From Eublepharis macularius (lineage: Eukaryota; Chordata; Lepidosauria; Squamata; Eublepharidae): a DNA stretch of 64,000 nt. The stretch is taken from contig NC_072791.1 of NCBI RefSeq assembly GCF_028583425.1, positions 11,427,868-11,491,867 of the forward strand. Direction: 5' to 3'. The notes under the pieces are model-generated. The model saw nothing but the letters and a program-made list of their open reading frames with translations. It searched no databases and was not told the origin of the DNA. Made by a program: the position numbers and the translations under genes. Positions 1 through 11,589 of the stretch are shown piece after piece (position 1 is the stretch's first letter; every line of letters starts with the position of its first letter).

Positions 1-24
1 GAAAACGCGATATTTCGCGTTTTC
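1..24. repeat. Short hairpin at the window edge
   Basis: Ten-base perfect inverted arms (gaaaacgcga / tcgcgttttc) enclose a 4-base loop. This is probably the inner end of a non-autonomous DNA transposon cut by the window boundary. Family not identified. Confidence 0.4.
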
Positions 25-430
25 CCCGCAAGATGGCACAACGTTCCGGAGGCAGGTAAGCCATCTGGAAACAGCCCTGGTGTGATAGGTATACGTGTTC
101 TTCTACCTCTGAAAGAACTCAGGCTTATTTTAAAGTGCATTTTCAGTCATTCATTACAATTACACTGCTGGAAATAACCATATTGAAATTGTCTTCTTCA
201 GAGCATCATACTTTGGCTTGGATCCTACGGATTGTTGCTTCTAACAGAAGGGGGCCATTTTTACACCCCCTTCAGCAGATCGTTGACTTCCCCCCTCATC
301 CTGCTCCTAGGGGCTCCGTCTCCCCCCCAGGGGCAGTATTGGAGGTGCGGTTTGTGCTGCAACGAGAGGTGGAAGAAGAGAAGTCCTTCCATCAGCGATT
401 TTCAACAGGATCCGAGGCATTAAAAACATA
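25..430. other. Unassigned intergenic sequence
   Basis: No gene, exon or repeat family was recognised. Short open frames here lack any recognisable protein similarity. Confidence 0.4.
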
Positions 431-610
431 AGAGCCCTGCTGCTTCAGACTAATGGTTCATCTAGTCCAGGATCCTGTCTCACATGAGCCCCTTCTGCAC
501 CACGGACATAACTCCTCACTTTCCCTGAAGTCAAGCCGAAAGGCATGGAATCAGATTGTATGTGGCCGTTCGCACCTCTCCTGTTTGGTTGCCGCGGCAC
601 CATTTTTTTT

Positions 611-684
611 TTAGTCTGCATCGTGCCAGAATGAGTTGGGAGCATACCCATGCTCCCAACTCATTCTGGCACGATGCAGACTAA
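611..684. repeat. Perfect 35-bp-arm palindrome
   Basis: Positions 611-645 and 650-684 are exact reverse complements around a 4-base loop (accc). The palindrome is flanked by a T-run on the left and an A-rich stretch on the right. It lies in the material that splits the CR1 copy. A fold-back transposon core is likely. Confidence 0.8.
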
Positions 685-874
685 ATAAAAATGGCTTGTG
701 GCCCTCACTGATGCCGTCACTTGTGGCATCCCAATGCCAGCCCTTTCTTCCCCCCTTTTTTTTTTGCGCATGCACTGAATCAATGCATCGCTGAAGCACT
801 GGATAAAAAGAGAACTCCCCCCCGGCATGCTTTCAGACCAGTGATTCATTGATCCTGCACTGAATTTAATTTTT

Positions 875-950
875 TTTTAAGAGGAAAGGGGAGAGGGGAA
901 GGATGAAAAGGGAGGGGAGATGGAAAGAAGGGGGGAGGGAGTGGCTAGAG
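875..950. repeat. Purine-rich low-complexity tract
   Basis: A nearly pure G/A stretch (repeats of gaggggaagg type) with a strong strand asymmetry. Simple low-complexity DNA with no coding signal. Confidence 0.6.
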
Positions 951-1084
951 AGACGAGAGTAGCCAATCACAATGTAGGGGGCTGGCGGGGGGTGTGAGGA
1001 GGTGTGAGGGTGGAACACCAAAAAACAGAATAAAGAGTATGCACGAGAAAACAGCCAGCCTCAAAGCGGCTTTGAGGCCGGCTC

Positions 1085-1345
1085 AAAGACAGCCAGTTTG
1101 GTGTAGTGGTTAAGAGCATGGGACTCTAATCTGGAGAACCAGGTTTAATTCCCCACTCCTTCACTTTAAGCCAGCTGGGTGACCTTGAGTCAGTCACAGC
1201 TCTCTCAGAGCTCTCTCTGCCCCACCCACCTGATAGGGTGTTTTGTTGTGGGGATAATAGTGACACACTTTGTAAACCGCTCTGAGTGGGCATTAAGTTG
1301 TCCTGAAGGGCAGTATGTAAATCTAATGTTATTAGTATATAAATC
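1085..1345 (+). mobile_element. tRNA-derived SINE, near full length
   Basis: Begins with a tRNA-like head holding an A box (tggtgtagtggttaagagc) and a B box (ggtttaattcc). A body follows with tgaccttgagtcagtcacag and a tail ending around gtcctgaagggcagtatgta. Minus-strand copies of the same family occur near 7.8 kb and 59.3 kb. Confidence 0.75.
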
Positions 1346-2389
1346 GAATGTTACTATGTTATTTTTTTTTAAGTTGAGGTATAAGCGCTCCCAAGAAAGC
1401 AGTGGATAAGCCGCATCGTGGCAGCAAATCGGGTGCAGATTGTCATAAAAAAAACACTGCAATATGAGAACTGAACCGACGAAACTGGCCAACCGGTTAC
1501 TCTGGAGGCTCAACAACGGGGCACAGAGGCTGAGGGCTTCCCCTGACGTTGCCCCCTGGCCCTGGGTCTCAAGAGATTTACTGCTTTTGAAAGTGGAGGT
1601 TCCCTTAGTCACCATGGCTAGTAGCCACTGATAGACCTATCTTCCATGAATCTGTCTTACCCCCTTTTTAAATCCGTCTGTGCCTGCGGCCATCAATACA
1701 AACCTCTGGCAGCAAATTCCGCATTTTGATCACTCATTGTGCAAAGAAATATTTCCTTTCATCTGTCCTGAATCTGCCACCCATCAGCATTATTGGATGT
1801 CCTCAAGTCCTAGTATTTTGGGAGAGGGAGGGAAAAGCTCTCTCTGCCCCGTGCATGATTTTATAAACCTCTATCATGTCTCTTTCCTAAATTGAAAAGT
1901 CCCACACCCTGCAGCCTCATAGGAAAGGCGCTCCAACCTCCTAATCGCCTTGGCTCCCCTCTTATATACTTTCCCCCTCTCTTCAATGTTTTTTTTGAGA
2001 CATGACAAATGTGGCAGAACGCTGGAAGAATAACTGTGTGCATGGTGTGCAAGACTGATGTGGCTGCTACCTGTTAGTGAGCATCTTTGGACCCTGGCCT
2101 ACATTTTAATGCCTCATAAGTTATAAACTTGTTTGAGCTCTCCTCAGAGATGCTGGAAGTGTAAGCTAAAGGGCTCTTGATCTTTAGTTCTCAGCCTGTG
2201 GCTCAAAACTTGAGGCTGCCGCTGGGACCACCTAAATATGTTCGTGTGCAGAATGGTGCCATTTTAGGCCTTCGCATCTCTATGATGAACCCCCTGTATG
2301 CCTTTGAGTGGCCACCATGACAGCATGTGACTCTAGTCACCTTCTCTCTCGGGGTGGTATACAAGGCCTTCCTCTCTGCTGTTTGATCA

Positions 2390-2530
2390 TCGCAACAACC
2401 CTGTAAGGTAGGTTAAGCCAAAAGCAAGCTTGGCCCCAGGTCACCCAGCAAGCCTTATGGAAGAGTGGCATTTTGAATTCAGGCTCTAATCCAACACTCG
2501 AAGCACTTCCAAGTATGAATGGGACTAGAA
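2390..2530 (-). mobile_element. tRNA-derived SINE fragment
   Basis: Antisense phrases caacaaccctgtaaggtagg and ccaggtcacccagcaagc, then a degenerate rc B-box region, mark a worn copy of a tRNA-derived SINE. Similar copies lie near 8.9, 34.8, 50.7 and 60.6 kb. Confidence 0.55.
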
Positions 2531-2745
2531 TTGCCAATTCTGGTTTGGCAAATTCCTGGATATTTAGGGGTACAGCCTGGGAAGGGCAGGGTTTGGAAAG
2601 AGGAGAGACCTCGGCAAGGGATAATGCCATAGACTCCACCCTGGGATGCTGCTATTTTTTCCAGGGGAACTTACCTCTGTAGTCTGGAGGCCAGTTGTAA
2701 TTCTGGGAGACCTCCTGGCTCCACTTGGAGGTTGGCAACCCTTAA
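2531..2745 (+). mobile_element. MITE-like interspersed repeat (ggttggcaaccct family)
   Basis: Starts near ttgccaattctggtttggca and ends cacttggaggttggcaaccc. Its body carries ggggaacttacctctgtagt. The same family, in either orientation, recurs near 11.3, 35.2-35.5, 36.1-36.4, 38.0-38.2 and 57.6 kb. The ends are roughly inverted, which suggests a non-autonomous DNA element, but the family is not named here. Confidence 0.6.
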
Positions 2746-3890
2746 TATGACCCTGAACTGACCTTGATGTGAAATGGACTTCCAGGCCCTTTGCAATGCC
2801 CCATTTTTGAAATCCCAAGCAGGCAGCCAACGCAAGTTTATCCCCCTCCTCTGTGCATGGCCTGGCTTGGCCTTGGTGGGCCACAATGCGCAGACCTGCT
2901 CCATCTGCGACTGACGGCTGACTGTAATCCCACCGTCTCTCTCTCCCGTGTTCTTGCAAGGCTGGTAGAAGGCCCCTTCTGGTGGGCAGAGGGTGTGTTT
3001 GTGTCCCTACATGCCAGGTGTATTTCCTAAATGCCATCTCAGGTAGGAGGGTGTTGAACGACAGCCCTGGTCTCACCCTTACGTGATGCGAATACAGTCT
3101 AGGCATGCGCCATTACCTCTAGCGTTGCATTTAATGGGAGTAAGAAGGGCTGCTTTGCTGTGTGTGGTTTTGAAGAGGCTTCTCTGCAGCAGCACGTTGT
3201 GGGGCATTAAGCTGCTCTCCCTCAGGCCGTTCAACCAGCTAGAGGGCAAAACTGAGGTGAGGGCTTCCTTCAGCTCCAAGCATCAGCACCTGTTGATTTT
3301 GGTTCTCCTTTAGGGAGTTGCGACAGCAGACGGGTATTTGGTCACTACCTTTGCTTGCTTTCAAATACGGCGCTTCTGGCAGACTCAGGAGGGGCCGCCG
3401 TCAATTCAGGGGCTGCATCTAGTCCTGATCACTTCTGGCTTGGTGGAGCTAAGCTCTGCTGCTTCTCCTTTCTTCCTGAGGCAGGCCCCTTGCGAACTGC
3501 TTTCGGCCTGGCCAGCGCTGCTCCCTGAGCAATCGCTTGGGACTTCCAGAGGCTGTTCCTTCTAGGGCCTCGGGCAATCGTTCAATGGAAGACCGAGGCC
3601 CTTAACCCATAACGTTAACGGGCTTGAGGTCTGTACCTGCAAAACCGAAGGACTCCAACAGGGGAGGGGAAGAAAGCAGGGCCATTTTGTCCCTTGCAAA
3701 CACTGCAGGCCCCCTGCAACCTATGCTAGGTATGAACAATACTGTTCATGCAGTATTGTGTGCATGCCGCTGGGTACCACAATTGGCCCGCTCTCCCCAT
3801 TTTGTCCCCTCCTGCTGAAAGCAACAGCTGACTCTTCTTTCAACCGTGCCAGGCAATGCTATAAATTCCTTCCATCTACCTGCTGCAATT
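2746..3890. other. Unassigned intergenic sequence
   Basis: No exon with splice sites and no familiar repeat was found on either strand. Short open frames are present but look random. Confidence 0.4.
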
Positions 3891-3892
3891 GG

Positions 3893-4200
3893 TAAGAGCC
3901 CCGTGGGGCAGAGTGGTAAGCTGCAGTACTGCAGCCCAAGCTCTGCTCACCACCTGAGTTTGATCCTGGCGGAAGCCAGGTTCAGATAGCCGGCTCAAGG
4001 TTGACTCAGCCTTCCATCCTTCCGAGGTCAGTAAAATGAGTGCCCAGTTTCCTGGGGGTGAAGTGTAGATGACTGGGGAAGGCAATGGCAAACCACCCTG
4101 TAAAAAGTCTGCCAGGAAAACGTTGTGGTGCGACGTCCCCCCATGGGTCAGTAATGACTCGGTGCTTGCACAGGGGATTACCGTTACCTTACCTTTACCT
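3893..4200 (+). mobile_element. tRNA-derived SINE (second family)
   Basis: Head agccccgtggggcagagtgg with an A-box-like gcagagtggtaagc, then a long body (gtcagtaaaatgagtgccca; ggcaatggcaaaccaccctg) and a simple-repeat tail of ttacctttacct units. A partial antisense copy lies at 6,352-6,475 and a partial sense copy at 56,405-56,655. Confidence 0.75.
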
Positions 4201-4321
4201 GCTGCAATGATGTTTCAAAGGGGTCACAGTACTTGGTTTGATGTGGTTTAATGTAAATTAAGGCTTTTAAAAGGACTGGGCTGGGATACATAGAAGGACA
4301 ATAAAGGACGCCTCTGCTGGG

Positions 4322-4535
4322 TGTACCCTGACCTGGATAGCCCAGGTGAGCCTGATCTCATCAGATCTCAGAAGCTAAGCAGGGTCAGCCTTGGTTAGTC
4401 CTTGGATGGGAGGCCTCCAGGGAAGACCAGGGTTGCAGAGACAGGCAATGGCAAACCACCTCTGTTAGTCTCTTGCCATGAAAACCCCACTGGGGTCGCC
4501 ATAAGTCAGCTAAGACTTGAGGGCACTCTCCACCA
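4322..4535 (+). mobile_element. 5S rRNA-derived SINE
   Basis: Positions about 4,327-4,430 closely resemble 5S rRNA, including cagaagctaagcagggtcag and ccttggatgggaggcc, the internal promoter region of 5S genes. A SINE body with aggcaatggcaaaccacctc and ccccactggggtcgccataa follows. It is a SINE3-type element and not a functional 5S gene, because the 5S part is diverged and fused to the SINE body. Confidence 0.8.
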
Positions 4536-5845
4536 CCACTGCTGAATGTGGAGTACCTTTTCTTTATCGTGCAGCAGTGTGAACAGAGAATGGGCTTCCA
4601 CGTCTGTGGATCTATGTTGGACTGGCACAGGGATGCCAGGAACCCCCTGCAACTGACCAGTTGTCAGGTGTACTCACTGGTGATGTAATGACCACTTCTG
4701 GAACTGACACCAGCATGCCAGAACCACTCTAGCATTTGGGCAACAACTCTTATCTCTTTTGCCCAAATACCAAGGCTCCACCCCAGTGACACAATGATGT
4801 CACTTCCAGACACACAGGAAGTGACATCAGCACATTACTGGCAACAAGGGGCCTGTACTTTCTGATAAACCCATACCATTTCCCATTTCTTCCCCCTCCA
4901 GCCAGCTGAGCAGCAGCGGGGGGCACCTGGCAGGATCACACCTTGTCACTAGTCCTTCAGAAAAATAGGGCCTGCTTCACACATGCAAGGGAATGAGGTG
5001 CTTCACATCAGACTCCGTTGCTCTGTATTTTTAAAAAACCTTGCACATAAAAAAAACAGAACAGTAGGAAGAAAAGTTTATTTATTAAAATATTTTATCC
5101 TAGGCCTTTCCTCACAGCTCAAGCTTCAACCATCTGTGGTAATCTGATTTGGTATAAGACAGCGGCATGAGTCTTCATTCCTATCTCTTTCTCCTACATG
5201 TGTGAAGCTGGCCTAAGACAGGACTGAGATGACCTTAAAGGCCAGGACATTTTGAGGTGAGATCTTCTCGCTGGCTAGGCCGAGTACAGCCAACATTTAA
5301 TCCATCTCATAAATTCATATTAAGGAAACCAGCCCAAATGGCTGTCTCCAGGGCCGTTGTTGGAAGATTTATGGTGTTCAAAAAGTATCTCCTAAGAAGG
5401 TGCACATTTGTTTAAAAAAAAAAATAGAGGATTTCCTCCACAACTTCCTTTAATTTCTCCTGAGAGTTCCATGCCGCCTGCAATTCCTGGGAAGATTTTG
5501 TAAAGCTTTTTTAAATTGACTAATTTAAACAAGATTGCTCTTGCAAGTGTGTAGGGATAAAAACAACAACAGTGCCCTCTGGTGGAGAAAGCGGCACCTT
5601 TTTTCGGTTTGCACACTTCTGAGCAATTCATGGGGTTTAGCAGCTTTGTTATGGCCATTGTGTGCGGCATTTTACCAAGGAAGATATGGTACAGATAAAC
5701 CGGGCTTTAAGGTATTTACTGTCCAAATTTATAGTCTGGGGCGGGGAGCTGACACGGGGCTGAGCTGATCTATCTTCTTCATGCGATCAACCCTGGAGCC
5801 TCGTGCTAAGGTTACATTCGCATGGTCTGTATGTTCATAGGTTCT
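4536..5845. other. Intergenic sequence with one unclassified repeat
   Basis: About 4,630-4,930 (tgccaggaaccccctgcaac; acttccagacacacaggaag) resembles a repeat also seen near 32.9 kb and 52.1 kb. The rest is unassigned. No gene was recognised. Confidence 0.4.
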
Positions 5846-6082
5846 GTTCACATGGGCTTTTTAACCAGCTTTGGCTTCTGGGGGGCAAATAGATTTTAAA
5901 AGGTTTCACACACCTTAAGGATAAAATGCTGTCCTCCCACAGTTAATGAAACCTTGATGCAGGTTTTCCAAAACCTGTTTTCATCCCCAGGCGGGCACTT
6001 TATCCTTTAGGTGTGTGAAACCTTTTTTTAAAAAAAATTGCCTTTAGAAGCCGAAGTGGGTTAAAAAGCCTATATGGAAAGG
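5846..6082. repeat. Long imperfect inverted repeat (fold-back element)
   Basis: The left arm (gctttttaaccagctttggc ... ggtttcacacaccttaagga) and right arm (tcctttaggtgtgtgaaacc ... gaagtgggttaaaaagc) are imperfect reverse complements around a ~90-bp centre. This is typical of a MITE with long terminal inverted repeats. Confidence 0.7.
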
Positions 6083-6351
6083 TCCTACAGCCTGGATTTG
6101 CTATTCAACCAGAATTAGACTTCAAAGGCCGCGCACAGACCTTCAAGCTGAAAGTTAGCTCACCACAGCAACCTGCTTGCTACTGTGGGGGGTATAAAAT
6201 TATGGCATGAGCATCGCTGAGGCACGTGGCTGTGGGAGACAGAAGCCTGCCTGTTGGGACATGTCTCGTATCTGGAATAACCTTCCACAGAATGCATGAA
6301 TGGCCATGAAAAGTGGGCATTTTCAGCTTCGTTTCTGCTGGTGTTTAGAGG

Positions 6352-6475
6352 AGGTAAAGGTAAAGGTAGTCCCCTGTGCAAGCACCGAGTCATTACTGAC
6401 CCATGGGGGGACGTCGCACCATGACGTTTTCTTGGCAGACTTTTTACAGGGTGGTTTGCCATTGCCTTCCCCAGT
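6352..6475 (-). mobile_element. tRNA-derived SINE (second family), 3' part
   Basis: Antisense copy of the element at 3,893-4,200. It starts with the simple tail (ggtaaaggtaaaggtag) and runs through gcaagcaccgagtcattact to gtttgccattgccttcccca. It is truncated. Confidence 0.75.
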
Positions 6476-6599
6476 TTAGAGACGCAAACCTAAAAATGCC
6501 CTCTTTGCACCTTCTGGGGGGGTGTTGGACAGAAGCAGCGGCCTTCTACTTAGCAACTGGCCGTTCACTTTGACTGGAAGCAAATCTCTGGGGTTTCAA

Positions 6600-6700
6600 G
6601 TCTTTTGCAACCCCTCCTACTTGATCCTTTGAACTGGAGCTGTCGGGGTTTGAACCTGCAACCCTTGGCAGCTGCTCAGCCGTGGCCCCACCCCTGTACA
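6600..6700 (-). mobile_element. Sauria-like SINE fragment
   Basis: On the minus strand it reads as a worn tRNA-like head: rc of gggtttgaacctgcaaccct gives a B box and rc of ctcagccgtggcc gives the ggccacggctgag start. Diverged and short. Confidence 0.4.
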
Positions 6701-7805
6701 AAAGGGATAGCCCATGCAGAAAAAGTGTCCAGTCAACTATACTTGAAAATCAACCCACAATTTTCTGGGTTTTTTGAATACCGAGTGCCTGTGGACCTGG
6801 AAGTAGGTCAGGGCAATGTCCCATGAGAATGAACAAATATAGGCAGTTGTATTATCCCGTTAGATCCCTGCTCCATTTAGCCTGTTGTTAGGCTACTCCT
6901 CTGTAAGGTCCCACCTTTCCAGGCCTGGCTGCCAGGCCTGGAATTGAACCCATGACACCCTGTGTGCAATGTATGGGTTCTACCATTGGCCTCCGAGCTC
7001 CTTCCACGGGTGGTCATAATTTGAGCTGGATTACTCCTCGATGTGCCTTAGCTACTGTTAAAGGATAGCTTGGGGCGAGACTTGAACACGGATGCACTAA
7101 AGTGACAAAGTCTTTATCCGTAAGAAAAGGCAACGCTAAAATCTCGTGCAGAAAAGAAAGTTTATTTCTTCCCTTATGACATGAACAACATCGCTTTCAC
7201 CAGAGTCACATACAACGCAGGGGAAAGGAGAACGGAACAAAGTCTGGCCCTCTGCAGACAAAGATATACTGTATTTTGGTCGTACATGACATGATTTCAC
7301 ATTGCGGGTGGGTGGGAGAAATTATTTGCTTAAGGCCTCTAGAAAAAAAGACCATTCTGTGTGGCCGGATCCTGCGAACTGTAGCACTGGCAGAACTAAG
7401 CTTTGCATTGGGCTTCATGGGCCCAGCACACCTGGCACCCTCAGGCCTGGTTCTGCTTTTAATACTGCTGCCACAGTCAGGGAGCTGCAAGATGCCAGCC
7501 AGAGATTTGCCTGTGCCATGAGGTTTGCTATCGAACAGGGAGACCGGGCTGTTGTGGTCTTTTCCCGCCCAATATTCACCTCAGCCTTTTGTAGGTTTCC
7601 CCCAGGAGCACTGGGGTTCAGGCGCTGCAGAAACTGGTGTTGAACGATGGCACGACAAACCTGGAAGTGATGTCATGGCATCATGCAACAGTCTAGGGAT
7701 TTCCCAAATCTCTATGGTAGTGAGACTCTGGTTTTCCCTCCTACTCCACAGATATACTTAAAGGACTGCTTTTATTGGCAAAATAACAGTTGTGGGGGAA
7801 GCTGA
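6701..7805. other. Unassigned intergenic sequence
   Basis: No exon or named repeat was recognised. A minus-strand AATAAA lies at 7,161-7,166. It could end a long GPR135 3' UTR, but nothing in the sequence proves that. Confidence 0.3.
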
Positions 7806-7807
7806 AA

Positions 7808-7985
7808 TAATAATAATAATAGTAATAATAATATTCGATTTATATACCGCCCTTCAGGACAACTTAATGCCCACTCAGAGAGGTTTACACACAAAGTATG
7901 TCATTATTATCCCCACAACAAAACACCCTGTGAGGTGGGTGGGGCTGAGGGAGCTCCAGAGAACTGTGACTGTGGGGTGAAATAC
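7808..7985 (-). mobile_element. tRNA-derived SINE, 3' part
   Basis: Reverse complement of the 1,085-1,345 family: tcgatttatataccgccctt, ggacaacttaatgcccactc, then ggtgggtggggctgagggag. It lacks the tRNA head. An AAT-rich microsatellite (aataataataat) precedes it. Confidence 0.75.
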
Positions 7986-8819
7986 CGGGGCGGGGGGGAA
8001 GCCATCTTGATGTTTCCCTCTTGAGCAGCAGATTTGAAGGTACAAGGGGCATCTCTGAGCTCCAGCAGACGGCATCCTCGCCACTGTATCTGCAAAGATC
8101 ATCCCCAGGCGGAGCTTGTAATTGTCAAGGAAGAGTTGTGGGGGGGGGGGTGCTACAAACAGGTAGAGCCAGTTCTCTGGCAAAACCACTCGAGGGAATG
8201 CTTGGGGATGGCCGCTGATGCCTCACAAGGACTTGGTTGGGTCCCAGCTATCAGTGGCACAGGAAAGGGGCTGGCATGCCCTCCTGAGACCGGGCATCTG
8301 GCTGGCAAGTTGGAAAATGGGTTATCTTCCATGGTGCCTCAAAGAAGCCCTGCAGTGCCACACGCTTGGCACAGCCCTCTGTCCCATTCCTCGCCAGGGG
8401 CATCAAGGCTGAACGAGGAAGGTCTACCTGGTTTCACCAGGCAGCCAGGGTTTGCAGGGGCCCATTAGCAGAACAAACCAGGCTGCGGATGTTGCCCAAA
8501 GCAGACATCATTTTAAGGAAGTCCAATTGAACTCCCTCTGACCTGCTGTTGAGACTAGCTCGCCTTAGCGACCAGGCTGCTGGACCATATCCATTGCACA
8601 TACTTTTACTTCCATAAACCAGTGCGGCAAGGTAGTCTGAATGCTGGAAGAGGACTGTTGGGACCTGGGTGCAAATCCCCACGTAATGGTGCTCATTTGG
8701 TGTCCTCGAGCCATCACTCTCTCTCGGCCTAAACTACCTCAGAGGGTTGTTGTTATTAGGATAAAGAAGAGGGAAGAGAGAACTGGGGCTGGCCCCGCCA
8801 ATCATTTCCACTTATGGAT

Positions 8820-9050
8820 ATTTATTTACTTACTTACTGAATGTATGCCCTGTCTTCTCCCTAACAGTGGCTTACAGCTGTCTCCTCTCCTCCACTTTCT
8901 TCTCACAACCTTGTGAGTTAGGTTAGGCTGACTATGTGTGACTGACCCAAGGTCACCCAGCAAGCTTTCACGGCAAAGTGGGGATTTGAACTTGGGTCTG
9001 CCAGGTTCTAGTCCCACACTCTCAAGTGCTAACCAAACGGCAGTTCTGTT
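8820..9050 (-). mobile_element. tRNA-derived SINE, antisense
   Basis: Opens with ttatttacttacttactgaa, continues with caaccttgtgagttaggtta and ccaaggtcacccagcaagct, and ends with an rc B box (ggggatttgaacttggg) and an rc A-box remnant (gtgctaaccaaac). Confidence 0.65.
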
Positions 9051-10150
9051 CTGCCTCCCCACCCCTATTTCCCACTGCAGCCCACAGACGTACCCAAAAT
9101 GCAGCTCCTTGGTGATAAGGAGAAGGGAATTGGTAGAATGTAACTACTCCTTTCTTTTAGCCGCTCACCATGCTATGCTTCTTAAAAGAAGGGCAAGACA
9201 AAAATGTGACAATATCTTTAAAAAAAATGTATCTCATCCTTCTCCAAAGGACTTGGGTTAGCATACACAATGTAACATAGCGGCTACTCACAAACAAACC
9301 AACGTACAGATTATTATTCTCACCCCAAGAACTCCACCCCCCCCCACCCCGAGGTCTTATTTCTTTGGCCGGTGGTGGGAAATTCTAAGTACATAATACA
9401 TGAAACTGAACCCTGCACGTATCAAATCCCTTTCTAGACTTTCGTGCAGCATTAGGTTTGTGCGCGCACACACACACCAGTTCCTAAACACAGTAACAAC
9501 ATGCGCTGTCATACCAGGGCAAGAATTCCAACCTGCACACAAAAAGCTCTTGTTCACCAACGGCTTCCTCTCCATGTAAACAAGAGGATGCAGAACCATC
9601 AGCACTTCAAGGCAGTCTTTATACCCACACATATGCACAATGTGTGTGTGTGCACAGCACTAGAATGTGCTGGGCTCAGGAAAGGCGCTTAAATGCACAT
9701 CAATACATACTCACTAAAGCAAAACCTCCCAAGGAAAGGGAAAAGGGGTGGAGAAATCGATGAAGTTTTTCACAGTGTGCGATGACCTTGTTTGATCTTT
9801 GATCAGAAGAGTTTTTCAAGTCTGCGCATATTTTTGGCGCTTGCACCTCGCAAAGGGCAGTCGAGCTGTGCGCTGCCACTGACTCAGTCCCAGTCCAAAG
9901 CTAGTCAGCACTCGAAAAAACTTGGGTGAGACCGAGAGCCAGGGGATGCCCATTCAAAAGCATGGAGCATGATGTGCTGCAGACGAACAGGCCTCTGCGC
10001 CACCTTGCGCATTTGGGTGCGCATCAGATTTACAGCTGTGGCAAGGGCTATGCATGCCGAAGTCTGCTAAAAGATTTCCTTTGTCTAAAAAAAAAGGCAG
10101 GGACCCTTTCTAGGCAATCAGTTTGTAGTGTAACATGGGTGAAAGTTCTA
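9051..10150. other. Unassigned intergenic sequence or possible 3' UTR
   Basis: Not obviously repetitive apart from short CA/TG runs near 9,465 and 9,640. No protein-coding exon was recognised. It lies downstream of GPR135 on that gene's strand and may be part of its 3' UTR. Confidence 0.3.
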
Positions 10151-10159
10151 GAGGAGTTA

Positions 10160-10255
10160 GCCGTGGTAGTCTGTAGTAGCAAAATCAAAAAGAGTCCAGT
10201 AGCACCTTTAGTCTTGGTTAGTCTTAAAGGTGCTACTGGACTCTTTTTGATGGGT
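10160..10255. repeat. Fold-back piece of the 'gtccagtagcacctttaag' family
   Basis: Two inverted copies of the family end (aaagagtccagtagcacctt and aaggtgctactggactcttt) meet around a short centre (tagtcttggttag). This is a minimal, nearly perfect palindrome. Full-size relatives are at 35,559-36,030. Confidence 0.75.
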
Positions 10256-11270
10256 GAAAGTGTTTCCTGTAGGTCCGGATGTTTTTACGGGGGGCGGGGA
10301 GGGGGGATTCTGTTTGCTTAGAGAATGTCGCAGCCACAGTTCAAAAGCTTCTTAAGTCTGAATGACTGAAATGAAAGAGTTGAACATCTGGCACTGCTTT
10401 AGACTCAGCCAGCTCCTTCGGAGTGGCAGTGGATCTCAGACGGAGCAAGGTCCATCGAAACAGCTGCTCTCGTAGCCTTTAACAAGTAAAGCCAGGGGTT
10501 GAATGTGGGACATGCTCCATGCTCTACCGGCTCTCTGCCACAGGTCTGTTCATGCTAACTTTTGGCTGCATTGTGCTTGCATGTGAAAAATGTACTCTTT
10601 CCAAAAGCACAAGGCCACGACACATCAAACTGCAGCTGCAAAAAACACAACTGAAACAAAGCATTGTATTCAAGCGGCAAGGTTGCATTACTTTGGAAAC
10701 GCATGTCCCGAAGGCGACCTCGTCATAGCTTAGTGATTTGGGGTGCTCTGTGGATTTGGACTGTGGGCGCCTATTGTACACTGTCTGTGACACCCCAGTG
10801 ATGAGTGATGGAAATCAGCTCCTGGCTGCCGTTTTGCAAGTTTTCAGCAGAAGTGATGCTTGCAACCACAGCTCCCTCGCAAAGGACTTCCCCTCCACTG
10901 GGCGGAGCTGAAGTCTCATGACGCTATGGAGCAAGCTTAGGGCACGGCTAAGGCAATTTTCCTTATACGTTAGCTGCCCATCCACACTTATCTATGTTCG
11001 CAGTCTATGGCACACTGATGGCCTTAAAAAGAAAGGGGTATCTTCCGATATTCAATATACTTTACTAGTCACCTGGAGAAAAATATGTATTCACCCCAGG
11101 TGAGCACAAAAAATATAGATTTGCAAGCCTTTGTTAAGAAAATCGGGAGTTTTCCAATCACCGAGAAAAGATTTTCTATCTCTTTGTGGTGATGGTGCTG
11201 CCAGCACAACGAACCTGGCGGAAAGGCTATCAACCACTGCAGAAACCGAGAAGCAAAATTACCATCTGTA
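10256..11270. other. Unassigned intergenic sequence
   Basis: No gene or familiar repeat was seen on either strand. Confidence 0.35.
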
Positions 11271-11274
11271 AACC

Positions 11275-11420
11275 CCTCCTTTTCTATTTTTCTTCCCAAG
11301 AGGAAATGGCTGCTTTGGAGGGTTGACTCTATGCCATTATACCCCGTTAAGTTCTTTCCCCGAACCCTCCTCTCCTCAGGTGCCACCCCCCAAATCTACA
11401 GGAATTTCCCAGCCTGGAAC
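11275..11420 (-). mobile_element. MITE-like repeat fragment (ggttggcaaccct family)
   Basis: Antisense body phrases gaaatggctgctttggaggg and ctctatgccattatacccc followed by caggaatttcccagcctgga. Partial copy. Confidence 0.55.
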
Positions 11421-11589
11421 TGGAAACCCATTCCCACAGTATCTTCAGAGGGCTACAAAATGAGAGGATCAAAAGACTCCACCACTGAAGGGTTCAAATG
11501 ACACAGCATTCAAATTGGCCCTTTTGACTGAGGCTATCCCTTCTTCCGGTACAGAATCTCTAGCATACATGCACTCATATAGTTTACAA

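Larger units (their letters stand above)
431..2010 (-). mobile_element. CR1-type LINE 3' fragment, split by a ~1-kb insertion
   Basis: The plus strand reads as the reverse complement of a CR1-like tail. A first piece at about 431-488 (phrases such as catctagtccaggatcctgt) continues at about 1,482-2,010 (ggccaaccggttactctgga, then ttataaacctctatcatgtc). Between them sits about 1 kb of other material holding a palindrome and a tRNA-derived SINE, so later insertions broke the copy. It is truncated and has no usable ORF. Confidence 0.7.

Noticed and set aside
1085-1160. Functional tRNA gene
   Set aside because: A and B boxes are present, but the fold and anticodon region are not tRNA-like and a SINE body follows.
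4327-4430. Functional 5S rRNA gene
   Set aside because: Diverged from 5S, fused to a SINE body and lacking a T-run terminator right after the 5S part.
1-11000. 3' end of DAAM1, expected next to GPR135 by synteny
   Set aside because: No exon resembling the DAAM1 C-terminus was found on the plus strand, so the gene probably ends before this window.
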